DNA of 64,000 nt. Source: Rhizobium sp. CF080 (lineage in GTDB: Bacteria > Pseudomonadota > Alphaproteobacteria > Rhizobiales > Rhizobiaceae). Shown one piece after another: positions 51,449-60,480 of this stretch. A program made the position numbers and the translations under genes. The notes beneath the pieces are model-generated. The model was not told where the DNA came from, ran no database searches, and saw nothing but the letters and a program-made list of their open reading frames with translations. Every line of letters starts with the position of its first letter. Positions within the stretch are counted from its first letter, which is position 1. Location of the stretch: the NCBI RefSeq assembly GCF_000282095.2, contig NZ_AKKC02000008.1, positions 434,001-498,000 on the forward strand. Reading direction: 5' to 3'.

Positions 51449-52090
51449 CTATCGTTGTTCGGCTGAAAGTTCGCCGGGTTGCAGACGCAACAGCGCTTCC
51501 ACGGAGATCAGGGCATTTTCTGCGAGTTCGTGTTCCGCGAACGTATCGGCCGCAAGCGTTCCTTCCAGCCAGAGGCCGTCGACCAGCGCGTTGAGACCGA
51601 TCGCATAGGTGCGGCATTGGGCACGGCTCACCACCCGCCTCTCCTCGGTGAAGAAGGCGGTCAGCAGGGTTTCCAGCGCCTCCAGGAAAGAGAGGTAGTT
51701 CTCACGATGGATGGCGGCGAAGCTGGGGTCGATCTGGATATGGCTGATGAAGGCGGCCCACAGCGACAGGGTGCGCGGATCGGTGACCGGCGGCGTGACA
51801 TTGGCGACGATGAAGCGCCGAAGGCGCGAGCGGGCCGTCTCGCCTTCGATCGCGGCGGCGATCGCCGCCTCGGTCATGCCGGCCATCACCTTGCGGTAGG
51901 CCGCCTGCAGCATCTGATCCTTGCCGGCGAAATAGTGCCGGATCAGCCCGCCGGTGACGCCGGCGCGCATGGCGATCTGGCGGACCGTCGCGCCCTGGAT
52001 GCCGAACTCGGCAATACAGTCGAGCGTCGCGGCAATCAGGTCCTCGCGCCGCTCGGCCTCGCTTGCCCTGTGGTAGGTGCGGCGGTTCAC
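51449..52090 (-). CDS. TetR-family regulator (BetI-like C-terminal domain)
   Basis: A 213-residue regulator: RREDLIAATLDCIAEFGIQGATVRQIAMRAGVTGGLIRHYFAGKDQMLQAA is the DNA-binding domain, and the rest resembles the BetI-type ligand domain (SLWAAFISHIQIDPSFAAIHRENYLSFLEALETLL). It lies upstream of, and in the same direction as, the aminotransferase gene. An AT-rich dyad TTATT-N9-AATAA near 52139-52157 upstream of its ATG may be its operator. Confidence 0.9.
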   Translation of the reverse strand: MNRRTYHRASEAERREDLIAATLDCIAEFGIQGATVRQIAMRAGVTGGLIRHYFAGKDQMLQAAYRKVMAGMTEAAIAAAIEGETARSRLRRFIVANVTPPVTDPRTLSLWAAFISHIQIDPSFAAIHRENYLSFLEALETLLTAFFTEERRVVSRAQCRTYAIGLNALVDGLWLEGTLAADTFAEHELAENALISVEALLRLQPGELSAEQR

Positions 52091-52347
52091 GGGTCATCTC
52101 CTGAGGGCGGGACAGCCGTTCTTCTCACGGCGCTGAGGCTTATTATACGCGTGAATAATTCGCGCAAGCAAATTCCTTGAAGATCTGCCGCATCGGCATC
52201 GTTCGGCCGGCGAAAAGGCGTCGCAAATTGTAACTTTCTATCAGTTTTCAGGGGTTCGTATTAAGAGATCCTATACCTTAACCTTCACAATATGGAACCG
52301 ATACACCCCATGCTGGGTGGTGACCGCGGCGTATTGGGGGATCATAA

Positions 52348-53871
52348 ATGTCGTCGGCTGAAGAAAAACGCGAACTGCAAAAGCGCCTGGATTTCATCGG
52401 TCTGGACCAGGAGGCGCGGGCAACGCTTCGCCGTCTCGCACCGATCATCAATGCCGGTCTTTCGGCGGCTCTCGGCAGATTCTACAAGAAGATCCAATCG
52501 ACGCCCGACACCGCCAAGCTGTACTCTAGCCAAGCTCACATGGACGGCGCCCAGAAGCGCCAGATGAGCCATTGGAGCGTCGTCGGCGAAGCCAGATACG
52601 ACGAGCGTTATGTGGAAGGCGTGCAGGCCGTGGGCGCCGCGCATGCCCATTCCGGGCTCGATCCGCGCTGGTATATCGGCGGTCAGGCGCTGGTCATGGA
52701 AAGCCTGATCCACAAGGTGATGGCCGAAAACTGGCCATCCCGTTTCGGCCGCGGCAAATCCGAAGAGCTTGCCAAGCAAGTCAGCACCCTGGTCAAGGCG
52801 GCGATGCTCGACATGGATTATTCGATCTCCGTCTATCTGGATATCCAGGCCGAGGAGCGCCGCCGCGCCGAGGAGGCGAAGCTCGTCGCCGAAGAGGAGC
52901 AGGAGGTTGCGCTCCAGGCTCTGGACGACGTGCTGAAGGGGCTTTCCGCGGGCGATCTGGAGAGCCGGCTTTCCACTGCTCTTCCCGCGAACTTTGTCCG
53001 GATGGCGGAAGATTACAACGGCAGCGCAGAGAAGCTGCGCGGCACATTGGCGACCGTGCGCCATGCGGGCGAGGAAATCCTCACCAGCACCAACGGCATT
53101 TCCCAGGCTTCACAGGATCTTGCCCGGCGGACGGAAGAACAGGCCCAGGGCCTGGAGGAAAGTTCTGCCACGCTGCATCAGCTCACCCACAGCGTTTCCG
53201 GCACCGCCGAAGGCGCCAGCAAGGCGGCCGGCGCGGTCGACGTGGCGCTGTCGGAGGCGCGTGCCTCGGGGCCGGTCGTCAAGCAGGCGGTGGCCGCCAT
53301 GGGCGAGATCGAACGCTCGTCCGACGAGATTTCCAAGATCATTGGCGTCATCGACGAGATCGCCTTCCAGACCAACCTCCTGGCGCTGAACGCGGGCGTA
53401 GAGGCGGCGCGTGCCGGCGAGGCCGGTCGCGGTTTTGCCGTGGTGGCGCAGGAGGTGCGGGCGCTGGCGCAGCGCTGCGCCGATGCCGCCAAGGAGATCA
53501 AAGACCTGATTTCCGACAGTTCGCGCCAGGTTCAGGCGGGGGTCGATCTCGTCAACAATGCCGGTGCGGCGCTCAGCCAGATCACCGCGCGCATCGACGA
53601 CATCAACACGATCGTCAAGACGATCGCCACCGAAGCGGCGCACCAGTCGACCGGCCTGCATGAGGTCAACGGTGCACTGAGCCGGATGGATTCGCTCACC
53701 CAGGAAAATTCGGCCATGGTGCTGGAGACATCCAAGCAGACGTCGGACCTGCGCGATGCGGTGGAACGGCTGGTCACGGCGTTGCGCGGCTTCAAGACCC
53801 GCAGCGCCGAACGGCTCGCCCGCGACCGGCAGAAGCGGGACGAGATTCCGGGCCATCGCCTCGTCGCCTGA
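52348..53871 (+). CDS. Globin-coupled methyl-accepting chemotaxis protein
   Basis: A 507-residue soluble haem-type chemoreceptor. Residues about 10-165 form a protoglobin domain with the motif AHAHSGLDPRWYIGG; H99 is the likely proximal haem ligand. There is no transmembrane segment. A coiled linker with HAMP-like sequence (LKGLSAGDLESRL) leads to the signalling domain with [20 protein letters not shown] near 330-350. Such receptors sense oxygen or redox state and govern aerotaxis. No C-terminal xWxxF tether is present. The 257-base gap upstream contains only control DNA, including AT-rich sequence near 52230-52290. Confidence 0.93.
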   Translation: MSSAEEKRELQKRLDFIGLDQEARATLRRLAPIINAGLSAALGRFYKKIQSTPDTAKLYSSQAHMDGAQKRQMSHWSVVGEARYDERYVEGVQAVGAAHAHSGLDPRWYIGGQALVMESLIHKVMAENWPSRFGRGKSEELAKQVSTLVKAAMLDMDYSISVYLDIQAEERRRAEEAKLVAEEEQEVALQALDDVLKGLSAGDLESRLSTALPANFVRMAEDYNGSAEKLRGTLATVRHAGEEILTSTNGISQASQDLARRTEEQAQGLEESSATLHQLTHSVSGTAEGASKAAGAVDVALSEARASGPVVKQAVAAMGEIERSSDEISKIIGVIDEIAFQTNLLALNAGVEAARAGEAGRGFAVVAQEVRALAQRCADAAKEIKDLISDSSRQVQAGVDLVNNAGAALSQITARIDDINTIVKTIATEAAHQSTGLHEVNGALSRMDSLTQENSAMVLETSKQTSDLRDAVERLVTALRGFKTRSAERLARDRQKRDEIPGHRLVA

Positions 53872-55107
53872 TCAGCGCCTTCCGCCGGCAAGCCGGACGG
53901 CTTCGGGCCTGCGGCGCAGGATCAGCATGGAGGCGGCGCCGAAGATCGGCCCGATCGCCAGCAACACGAACGCCCAGCGCCAGCCGCCGAGCAGCTCGGC
54001 CAGATGCGGCATCAGCCAGATCATGAAGATGGTCAGCGCAAAGCCCATGCCCATCTGCAGCGACAATGCCGTGCCGATGTAATTGCGGTCGGCAAGTTCG
54101 GTCACTGCGGCGGAGAATTGCGCCGAATCTCCGATGATAGAAATTCCCCAGACGATCACCACCAGCGCCAGCAGCCAGAAGGGGCCGTCGAAGACGAAGC
54201 CGATGGTCAGCGCACAGGCGCCGGAGACGATCATCAGGCCGGCGGTGGTGGCGGTGCGCCCGAAACGATCCGAGAGCACGCCGCCGGCGAAACAGCCGAG
54301 GACGCCTGAGGCGACCGCGATGAAGGTGAGCAGCGAGGCTTCGCTGCTGATCCCGGTGCCGCCCTTGTCGAGCGCTGCGGTCAGGTAGGCGAGCAGCCAG
54401 GCCCACATGGCATAAAGTTCCCACATATGGCCGAGATAACCGCCGTTCACGAGCAGCAGGTTGCGGTCTTTGAGCACCCTGCCGATCTGGCGCGGATCGA
54501 ACAGCGCCTTGCCAAATGGGTAGGGGCCTTCGCGGGTGAAGGCGAGGAGAACGACGGCGCCGACCAGCGTGGCACCGCTCGAAAGCAGCACGACATTGTG
54601 CCAGTCAACAGCAGATGACATGCCACGAAAGAGGTGCGGCAGCGAGGAGCCGGCGGTGATCGCACCGATGACGCCGGCAAGTGCGAGGCCACGGCCCGAG
54701 ATAAACCAGGTCGAGACGAGTTTCAGCGCCGGCGGATAGACGCCCGCGAGCGCAAAGCCGGTGACCATGCGGCAGAGGATGGCGCCGGTCGGGCCGGGTT
54801 CCAGAGCCAAGGCGGCGTTGGAGAGCGCGGCGAGCAGGGCAGAGGCCGCCATCAGCCGGTTCATGCGGATGAGATCCGGGAGATTGAACAGGCTTGCCGT
54901 CAGCGCGCCGATCACGAAGCCGATCTGTACGCCGTTGGTGAGCCACGCGGCGGCACTTTCGGATAGCGACCAGGCCCGTTTCAGCTCCGGCGCGATGGAG
55001 TTGGCCGAAAACCAGCAGGAAAAGGAGAGCACGACGGCGAGGCACAACAGCGCCAGCATGGACCAGCGGCCTGCGGCTGGCGTTTCCGGGATCGTCGCGG
55101 TGCTCAT
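53872..55107 (-). CDS. Major facilitator superfamily transporter
   Basis: A 411-residue membrane protein with about 12 transmembrane segments; MFS motifs LSDRFGRTATTAG (loop 8-9 equivalent) and the cytoplasmic PDLIRMNRLM region are seen. ATG 55107 lies four bases after the stop of the LLM oxidoreductase gene and is likely translationally coupled; the upstream in-frame ATG would overlap that gene. It probably imports the oxidoreductase's substrate. The stop directly abuts the end of the chemoreceptor gene. Confidence 0.9.
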   Translation of the reverse strand: MSTATIPETPAAGRWSMLALLCLAVVLSFSCWFSANSIAPELKRAWSLSESAAAWLTNGVQIGFVIGALTASLFNLPDLIRMNRLMAASALLAALSNAALALEPGPTGAILCRMVTGFALAGVYPPALKLVSTWFISGRGLALAGVIGAITAGSSLPHLFRGMSSAVDWHNVVLLSSGATLVGAVVLLAFTREGPYPFGKALFDPRQIGRVLKDRNLLLVNGGYLGHMWELYAMWAWLLAYLTAALDKGGTGISSEASLLTFIAVASGVLGCFAGGVLSDRFGRTATTAGLMIVSGACALTIGFVFDGPFWLLALVVIVWGISIIGDSAQFSAAVTELADRNYIGTALSLQMGMGFALTIFMIWLMPHLAELLGGWRWAFVLLAIGPIFGAASMLILRRRPEAVRLAGGRR

Positions 55108-55111
55108 CAAT

Positions 55112-56473
55112 TTATCCCGTGATGCGGTATCTGGCGGCGATATGGCGTTCCGGCAGGCGCGGCGTTCCGAACAGTTTTTCACGGAACGGGCCTTCGCGGT
55201 AGCCGGTCTTGTAGAGGCCGCGTTCCTGCAGGATCGGGATCACCAGCTCGATGATATCGTCAAAACATTCCGGCACAACGGTACGCGACAGGTTGAAGCC
55301 GTCGACGCCTGCTTGATCCATCCAGGCGGCGAGATTGCCAGCGATCTGCTGGGCGGAACCGATCATCGGCGCCTGGCGGCTGCCTAGCACCATCTGTTCG
55401 AGCAGCTTGCGCTTGGTCCATTGCGGCCCTGCGGTTCGGGTCATGGCTTCGACGTTGGAAACGATCGCCGAGCTCTTGCCGGTCTCGATCGGCTCGTCGA
55501 GATCATACTTTGCGAAATCGATGCCGAGCGAACCGGCGGCATGCACCAACGCACCTTCGGAGCTCGCATAGGCGCGGTAATCCTCGAACTTTTCGCGCGC
55601 TTCCTTTTCGGTGCGGCCGGTGACGATCGTGGCGCCGACGAAGACTTTGACGTCCTCGGCGTTGCGGCCGTATTCGACCGCGCGGGCTCTGATGTCGTCG
55701 ACGATGCCCTTGACGCCTTCGATCTTCTGGCCGTTGACGAAGACACATTCGGCATGGGTCGCGGCGAACTGCCGGCCGCGAGTCGAGGATCCTGCCTGGT
55801 AGAGGACCGGCGTGCGCTGCGGCGAGGGTTCGCAGAGATGGATCGCCTCGATGCCGTATTGCTTGCCGCGGTGATGGACCTTGTCGACCTTGGCCGGGTC
55901 GGCATAAACGCGGTTCGCCCGGTCGAAGACCACGGCGTCTTCCTCCCAGCTCCCTTCCCAGAGCCGGTACATGATCTCCATGTATTCGTCGGCGAGGTCG
56001 TAGCGGTCGTCATGGGCGGCGACACCCTCCAGCCCGATCGCCTTGGCGGCGCTGTCGAGATAACCCGTGACGATGTTCCAGCCGATCCGGCCGCCCGTCA
56101 GGTGATCGAGGGTCGACATGCGGCGGGCGAAAACGAATGGCGGTTCATGGGTGAGGTTGGCGGTGACGCCAAAGGACAAGTGTTCGGTGACGCCGGCCAT
56201 GGCCGGCACAAGCAGCAGCGGATCGTTGACCGGCACCTGCACCGCGCCCCTCAGGGCCGCCGCGTTGCTACCGCCGAAGACGTCGTTGACGCCGAGCACG
56301 TCCGCCAGGAATATGCCGTCGAACAGGCCGGCCTCCAGCTTCTTCGCATAGTCCGTCCAGTAGCGGAGCTGTGTATAGCGGTGCGACTGGTCGCGCGGAT
56401 GTGCCCAGAGTCCCTGCTGGATATGGCCGACGCAGTTCATGTCGAAAGCGTTGAAACGGATTTCGCGCGTCAC
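55112..56473 (-). CDS. LLM-class flavin-dependent monooxygenase (NtaA/SnaA/DszA family)
   Basis: A 453-residue FMN-reductase-dependent monooxygenase of the bacterial luciferase superfamily. Family traits: RFNAFDMNCVGHIQQGLWAHPRD near the N-terminus, FARRMSTLDHLTGGRIGWNIVTGYL near 115-140, and QAGSSTRGRQFAATHAECVF. Members attack nitrilotriacetate, EDTA, dibenzothiophene sulfone or other organosulfur/nitrogen compounds. Followed by an MFS transporter gene and divergent from an XRE-cupin regulator. A free flavin reductase is not adjacent, but a flavodoxin-fold gene lies 0.7 kb away. Confidence 0.9.
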   Translation of the reverse strand: MTREIRFNAFDMNCVGHIQQGLWAHPRDQSHRYTQLRYWTDYAKKLEAGLFDGIFLADVLGVNDVFGGSNAAALRGAVQVPVNDPLLLVPAMAGVTEHLSFGVTANLTHEPPFVFARRMSTLDHLTGGRIGWNIVTGYLDSAAKAIGLEGVAAHDDRYDLADEYMEIMYRLWEGSWEEDAVVFDRANRVYADPAKVDKVHHRGKQYGIEAIHLCEPSPQRTPVLYQAGSSTRGRQFAATHAECVFVNGQKIEGVKGIVDDIRARAVEYGRNAEDVKVFVGATIVTGRTEKEAREKFEDYRAYASSEGALVHAAGSLGIDFAKYDLDEPIETGKSSAIVSNVEAMTRTAGPQWTKRKLLEQMVLGSRQAPMIGSAQQIAGNLAAWMDQAGVDGFNLSRTVVPECFDDIIELVIPILQERGLYKTGYREGPFREKLFGTPRLPERHIAARYRITG

Positions 56474-56510
56474 AGTCGTTCCCCTGAATTCCTCGTTGCG
56501 AACGAGCGTT

Positions 56511-56546
56511 GTCTCTTATAGGATCTATTTGTCTACTATAGAAGAC
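56511..56546. promoter_or_regulatory. Direct repeat plus palindrome in the LLM/XRE divergent region
   Basis: GTCTCTTATAG (56511-56521) and GTCTACTATAG (56531-56541) are near-identical and exactly 20 bases apart, two DNA turns. The second copy is also the left half of an imperfect palindrome, GTCTACTATAGAAGAC (56531-56546; seven of eight pairs match). Located in the 94-base gap, this is a likely binding region for the XRE-cupin regulator. Confidence 0.6.
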
Positions 56547-56567
56547 GATCATTGAAAGGCAAGCCGC

Positions 56568-57131
56568 TTGCAGCAGACGGAAAACGACCCGGTCCAGGCG
56601 ATCGCCATGCGGCTGAAGATCGAGCGGGAAGCGCGCGGCTGGTCGCTCGCCGAGCTTGCGGAGCGCTCGGGCGTTTCCAAGGCGATGATCAGCAAGATCG
56701 AGCGCAGCGAGGCGAGCCCGACGGCGACAGTGCTCGGCAGGCTCTCCGGTGCCTTCGGCCTGCCGCTCTCGGTGCTGCTGGCGCTTGCCGAGCGGACGCA
56801 GGAGCGCGTCGCGCTACAGGCGGAACAGCCGGTCTGGACCGATCCGGAAACCGGTTATATCCGCCGCGCCGTCTCTCCGCCGAATTCCATGCTGGAGCTT
56901 CTGGACGTGTCGCTGCCTCCTGGCGTTCGCGTCCCCTATCCAGCTTCGGCCTTCGCCTTCCAGCATCAGCAGATCTGGGTCCTGTCCGGCCGGCTCGATT
57001 TCCGGGAGGGGACGGTGATGCATCACCTCTCCGAAGGTGATTGCCTCCTGCTCGGTCCGCCTGCCGATTGCGTCTTCTTCAACCCGGGCAAGGAGCCGAC
57101 GCGTTACGTGGTGGCGCTGACGCGGCGGTAG
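56568..57131 (+). CDS. XRE-family regulator with C-terminal cupin domain
   Basis: A 187-residue regulator: helix-turn-helix residues about 10-65 (REARGWSLAELAERSGVSKAMISKIERSEASPT) and a cupin from about 100 (ELLDVSLPPGVRVPYPASAF, LSGRLDFREGTVMHHLSEGDCLLLG). TTG 56568 after GAAAGG is the most likely start; the next ATG would remove the first helix. Divergent from the LLM monooxygenase gene, which is its probable target. Confidence 0.88.
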   Translation: MQQTENDPVQAIAMRLKIEREARGWSLAELAERSGVSKAMISKIERSEASPTATVLGRLSGAFGLPLSVLLALAERTQERVALQAEQPVWTDPETGYIRRAVSPPNSMLELLDVSLPPGVRVPYPASAFAFQHQQIWVLSGRLDFREGTVMHHLSEGDCLLLGPPADCVFFNPGKEPTRYVVALTRR

Positions 57132-57144
57132 GCATTCCGCGATG

Positions 57145-57169
57145 GAACAAGCAGGACGCCTGTTGGTTA
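57145..57169 (+). promoter_or_regulatory. EcfG-like promoter upstream of the flavodoxin-fold gene
   Basis: GGAAC (57145-57149), 17 bases, GTT (57167-57169), 35 bases before the ATG of the next gene. Matches the GGAAC-N16/17-cGTT pattern of alphaproteobacterial general-stress sigma factors except for the base before GTT. Confidence 0.5.
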
Positions 57170-57203
57170 GCGTCCGGCAATTCATGTCCATCGGGAGACT
57201 TTC

Positions 57204-57812
57204 ATGGCCCTCACAGCGATCGCCCTCAACGCAACCCTGAAATCCAGTGGCGGCGAGCCGTCATCGACCGACCGGATGCTTGATCTGATCGCGGCGGCTC
57301 TGCAGAAGGAAGGCGTCGAGACCGAAACGATCCGGCTCGCGGATCACAACGTCAAGCCGGGCGTGACTTCGGATGAAGGGGCGGGCGATGCCTGGCCGGC
57401 GATCCGCAAGCTGATCCTCGACGCGGATATCCTCATCCTTGGCACGCCGATCTGGGTGGGCCAGCCCTCGAGCGTAGTCAAGCGGGCACTGGAACGCATG
57501 GACGCCTTTTTGGAAGAAAAGGACGATCAGGGCCGGATGGTCTCCTATGGCAAGGTTGCGGCCGTTGCCGTCGTCGGCAACGAGGACGGCGCACACCACG
57601 TCTCGGCCGAGCTCTACCAGGCAATCAACGATGTCGGCTTCACGATCGCCGCCAATGCGGTCGCCTATTGGGTCGGCGGGGCGATGGGCAGCACCAATTT
57701 CGTCGATCTCGACGAGGTTCCGGAGGTGGTGACGACATCGGTTGAGATGCTCGCCCGCAACACGGCGCATCTCGCCAAGCTGCTGAAGCAGAACGAATAC
57801 CCGGGAGAATGA
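57204..57812 (+). CDS. Flavodoxin-fold NAD(P)H-dependent oxidoreductase
   Basis: A 202-residue FMN protein: ALNATLKSSGGEPSSTDRMLDLI near the N-terminus (phosphate loop), DADILILGTPIWVGQPSSVVKRALERMDAF around 73-100 and AVAVVGNEDGAHHVSAELYQA. This is the family of WrbA/NAD(P)H:quinone-type reductases. GGGAG precedes the ATG. An EcfG-like promoter lies just upstream, suggesting a stress role. Convergent with the cyd operon, whose last gene ends next to its stop. Confidence 0.88.
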   Translation: MALTAIALNATLKSSGGEPSSTDRMLDLIAAALQKEGVETETIRLADHNVKPGVTSDEGAGDAWPAIRKLILDADILILGTPIWVGQPSSVVKRALERMDAFLEEKDDQGRMVSYGKVAAVAVVGNEDGAHHVSAELYQAINDVGFTIAANAVAYWVGGAMGSTNFVDLDEVPEVVTTSVEMLARNTAHLAKLLKQNEYPGE

Positions 57813-57926
57813 TCAGGCGCCGAGCCAGAATTTTATGATCATGCCCACGGTGCCGACAGTGGCGACGCCGGCCACCCACAGGCCGACGAACCAGGCGAGC
57901 CGCTTCAAGGTTTCACCGACGGCCAT
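57813..57926 (-). CDS. Small membrane protein of the cyd operon (DUF2474-like, CydX-like)
   Basis: A 37-residue protein I found by reading past cydB: MAVGETLKRLAWFVGLWVAG followed by a hydrophobic run to FWLGA. The pattern, a short basic N-terminus (KRLAWF), then one transmembrane helix, fits DUF2474 proteins encoded after cydAB in alphaproteobacteria, which play the part of the small CydX subunit. The ATG overlaps the cydB stop (TGATG), so it is translationally coupled. It abuts the end of the flavodoxin-fold gene on the other strand. Confidence 0.85.
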   Translation of the reverse strand: MAVGETLKRLAWFVGLWVAGVATVGTVGMIIKFWLGA

Positions 57927-58930
57927 CAGTGATAGCCCTCATGCGGATCGACCTTGCCGCGGAATACCCAATAGGCATAGCTCGTATAGGCGAGGATCAG
58001 CGGCACCAGGATCAGTGCGCCGACCAGCAGGAAGCTCAGGCTTTCGTCGGGTGCCGCGGCGTCCCAGATCGTCACGGATGTGGGCACGATATAGGGATAG
58101 AAGCTGATGCCGATGCCGGCGTAACCGAGCACGAAAAGCCCGAGTGCTGCGAGGAACGGCCGGCTGTCGCGGTTGTTCTTGAGGCCCGTGAGCAGAAGCC
58201 AGAAACAGCCGAGGACCAACAGGGGTACGATGACGCTGAAGATTGCTGTCGGCCAGGAGAACCAGCGCTGCAGATAGAGCGGCTCGAGAAAGGGCGTCCA
58301 GAGGCTGAAGACGCCCATCGCGGCGAGCGTCGCGAGGGCGGCGATATAGGATAGGCTGCGGGCCTTGTCGCGGAGGTCGCCCGTCGTCTTCATCACCAGC
58401 CAGGTCGAGCCGAGCAGCGCGTAGCCGATCACCACGGCGATGCCGGTGGCGATCGAGAACGGGGTCAGCCAGTCCCACCAGCCGCCGGCATAGGCGCGGT
58501 TTTCGACCGGAATGCCCTGCACCAGCGCGCCGAGCGCGATTCCCTGCGCCAACGCCGCCACGACGGAACCGCCACAAAAGGCCCAGTTCCAGAGATATTG
58601 CGCCCGGCCGGTGCGCCAGCGGTACTCGAAGGCGACACCTCGAAAAATCAGCCCGATCAGCATGGCGATGATCGGTGCGTAGAGTGCCGGCAGGATCGTC
58701 GCATAGGCGAGCGGAAAGACCGCCATCAGCCCGCCGCCGCCGAGCACCAGCCAGGTTTCGTTGCCGTCCCAGACCGGCGCGACGCTGTTCATCATCACGT
58801 CGCGATGGCGCTTTTCCGGAAACAGCGGAAAGAGGATGCCGACGCCGAGATCGAAGCCGTCGAGGATGACATAAGCGAGCACCGCAAAGGCGATGATGGC
58901 TGCCCAGATGAAGGGAAGGTCAATGGCCAT
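57926..58930 (-). CDS. cydB: Cytochrome bd-type quinol oxidase subunit II
   Basis: A 334-residue membrane subunit (eight or so helices). It has FAVLAYVILDGFDLGVGILFP near 16-36, SVAPVWDGNETWLVLGGGGLMAVFP near 49-73, and FRGVAFEYRWR near 97-107, all conserved in CydB/CioB. It overlaps cydA by 11 bases. With subunit I it reduces oxygen to water using quinol without pumping protons. Confidence 0.95.
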   Translation of the reverse strand: MAIDLPFIWAAIIAFAVLAYVILDGFDLGVGILFPLFPEKRHRDVMMNSVAPVWDGNETWLVLGGGGLMAVFPLAYATILPALYAPIIAMLIGLIFRGVAFEYRWRTGRAQYLWNWAFCGGSVVAALAQGIALGALVQGIPVENRAYAGGWWDWLTPFSIATGIAVVIGYALLGSTWLVMKTTGDLRDKARSLSYIAALATLAAMGVFSLWTPFLEPLYLQRWFSWPTAIFSVIVPLLVLGCFWLLLTGLKNNRDSRPFLAALGLFVLGYAGIGISFYPYIVPTSVTIWDAAAPDESLSFLLVGALILVPLILAYTSYAYWVFRGKVDPHEGYH

Positions 58931-60338
58931 GACGGGCTCCTGCCTGAAGTGCCGGGGTTTGCGGGCCGGGCGTGATGCCGGCAGTGCGGATCGGGCCGCC
59001 GTCGAGGTCGTCGCTCGGATCGCGTGGCAGGCGGGACATCAGCCGCAGGATGTAGAAGGTGCCGGCGCCGAAGACGAGGAAATAGACGATGATGAAGGCG
59101 ACCAGCGAAGAGCCGACGGCGGCGGCCGCAATCGGCGAGACGGAATCGGCGGTCAGCAGGTGGCCGTAGACCGTGTAGGGCTGGCGGCCGACCTCGGTGG
59201 TCACCCAGCCGGCAAGCACGGCGACGAAACCGGCAGGTCCCATGACCATCGCGGCGCGGTGCAGCCACTCGGTCGTGTAGAGGCTGCCCTTCCATCGACA
59301 GTACAGGCTCCAGAGGCCGAGGCCGAGCATGGCGAAGCCGAGGCCAACCATGATGCGGAAGGACCAGAAGACGATCGGAACCGGCGGCTGCAATTCGCGC
59401 GGCACGGTGTCGAGACCGTTGAGCGGCGCATCCAGGCTGTGCTTGAGGATGAGGCTCGAAAGCTTGGGGATCTCGATCGCGTAGTCGATCCGTTGCCCGG
59501 CCTGGTTCGGCAGCCCGAAGAGGATCAATGGCGCGCCGTCCGGATGGCTCTGGTAATGGCCTTCCATCGCCATGACCTTGACCGGCTGGTGTTCCAGCGT
59601 GTTGAGGCCGTGCTGGTCGCCGGCGAAGATCTGGATCGGAGCGACCAGTGTCAGCATCCACATCGCCATCGAGAACATCGTGCCGGCCCGCAGCGGCGCG
59701 GTGCGGCGCAGCAGATGCAGGCCGCCGACGGCGCCGACCACGAGAGCTGTCGTCAGATACGCGGCGAGCACCATGTGGACGAGGCGATAGGGGAAGGACG
59801 GGTTGAAGATGACCGCCCACCAGTCGGCGGGGATGAACTGGCCTTTTTCGTTCATCGCAAAACCCTGCGGCGTCTGCATCCAGGAGTTGGCGGACAATAT
59901 CCATGTCGCCGAAATCAGCGTGCCGACCGCGACCATCAGCGTCGCGAAGAAATGCAGGCCGGGGCCGACGCGGTTGCGGCCGAACAGCATGATGCCGAGG
60001 AAACCTGCCTCCAGGAAGAAGGCCGACAGCACTTCGTAACCCATCAGCGGGCCGATGATCGGGCCGACCTTGTCGGAGAACACGCTCCAGTTGGTGCCGA
60101 ATTGGTAGGACATGACGATGCCTGACACCACGCCCATGCCGAAGGCGAGTGCAAAAATCGTCTTCCAGAAGTCGAAAAGCTCCAGATAGACGACCTGTTT
60201 CTTCCACAGCCACAAGCCTTCCAGCACGGCGAGATAACTCGCCAGCCCGATCGAGAAAGCCGGAAAGATGATGTGGAAGGAAACCGTAAAGGCGAATTGC
60301 ATGCGCGCCAGCAGCGTCGCGTCGAAGGCCTCGAACAT
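58920..60338 (-). CDS. cydA: Cytochrome bd-type quinol oxidase subunit I (short Q-loop, CioA-like)
   Basis: A 472-residue catalytic subunit. RMQFAFTVSFHIIFPAFSIGLASYL near residues 13-37 contains the haem-ligand His; GRNRVGPGLHF near 120-130 and the GVVSGIVMSYQFGTNW segment are typical. The quinol loop is short, lacking the E. coli C-terminal extension, as in cyanide-insensitive CioA enzymes. ATG 60338 follows AAGGGA. The proximal 5' region contains no evident FNR/FixK site. Likely used at low oxygen or under respiratory stress. Confidence 0.95.
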   Translation of the reverse strand: MFEAFDATLLARMQFAFTVSFHIIFPAFSIGLASYLAVLEGLWLWKKQVVYLELFDFWKTIFALAFGMGVVSGIVMSYQFGTNWSVFSDKVGPIIGPLMGYEVLSAFFLEAGFLGIMLFGRNRVGPGLHFFATLMVAVGTLISATWILSANSWMQTPQGFAMNEKGQFIPADWWAVIFNPSFPYRLVHMVLAAYLTTALVVGAVGGLHLLRRTAPLRAGTMFSMAMWMLTLVAPIQIFAGDQHGLNTLEHQPVKVMAMEGHYQSHPDGAPLILFGLPNQAGQRIDYAIEIPKLSSLILKHSLDAPLNGLDTVPRELQPPVPIVFWSFRIMVGLGFAMLGLGLWSLYCRWKGSLYTTEWLHRAAMVMGPAGFVAVLAGWVTTEVGRQPYTVYGHLLTADSVSPIAAAAVGSSLVAFIIVYFLVFGAGTFYILRLMSRLPRDPSDDLDGGPIRTAGITPGPQTPALQAGARHGH

Positions 60339-60480
60339 GGCGTTATCCCTTTTCCGGCGGCGGCCAAAAGTCCGTCCGTTGCTGATGGGATGACAATCGG
60401 TGGAGGTCGTCAAGAGATCAATATGCACGAACGCCGCGTGCCCGAATGCCGCAGCCCTGCGTTGAACCGCCGCAGATGGT

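Noticed and set aside
60405..60425. A TTGAT-like sequence upstream of cydA as a possible FNR/FixK site
   Set aside because: Only one half matches; the second half-site ATCAA is not at the required spacing.
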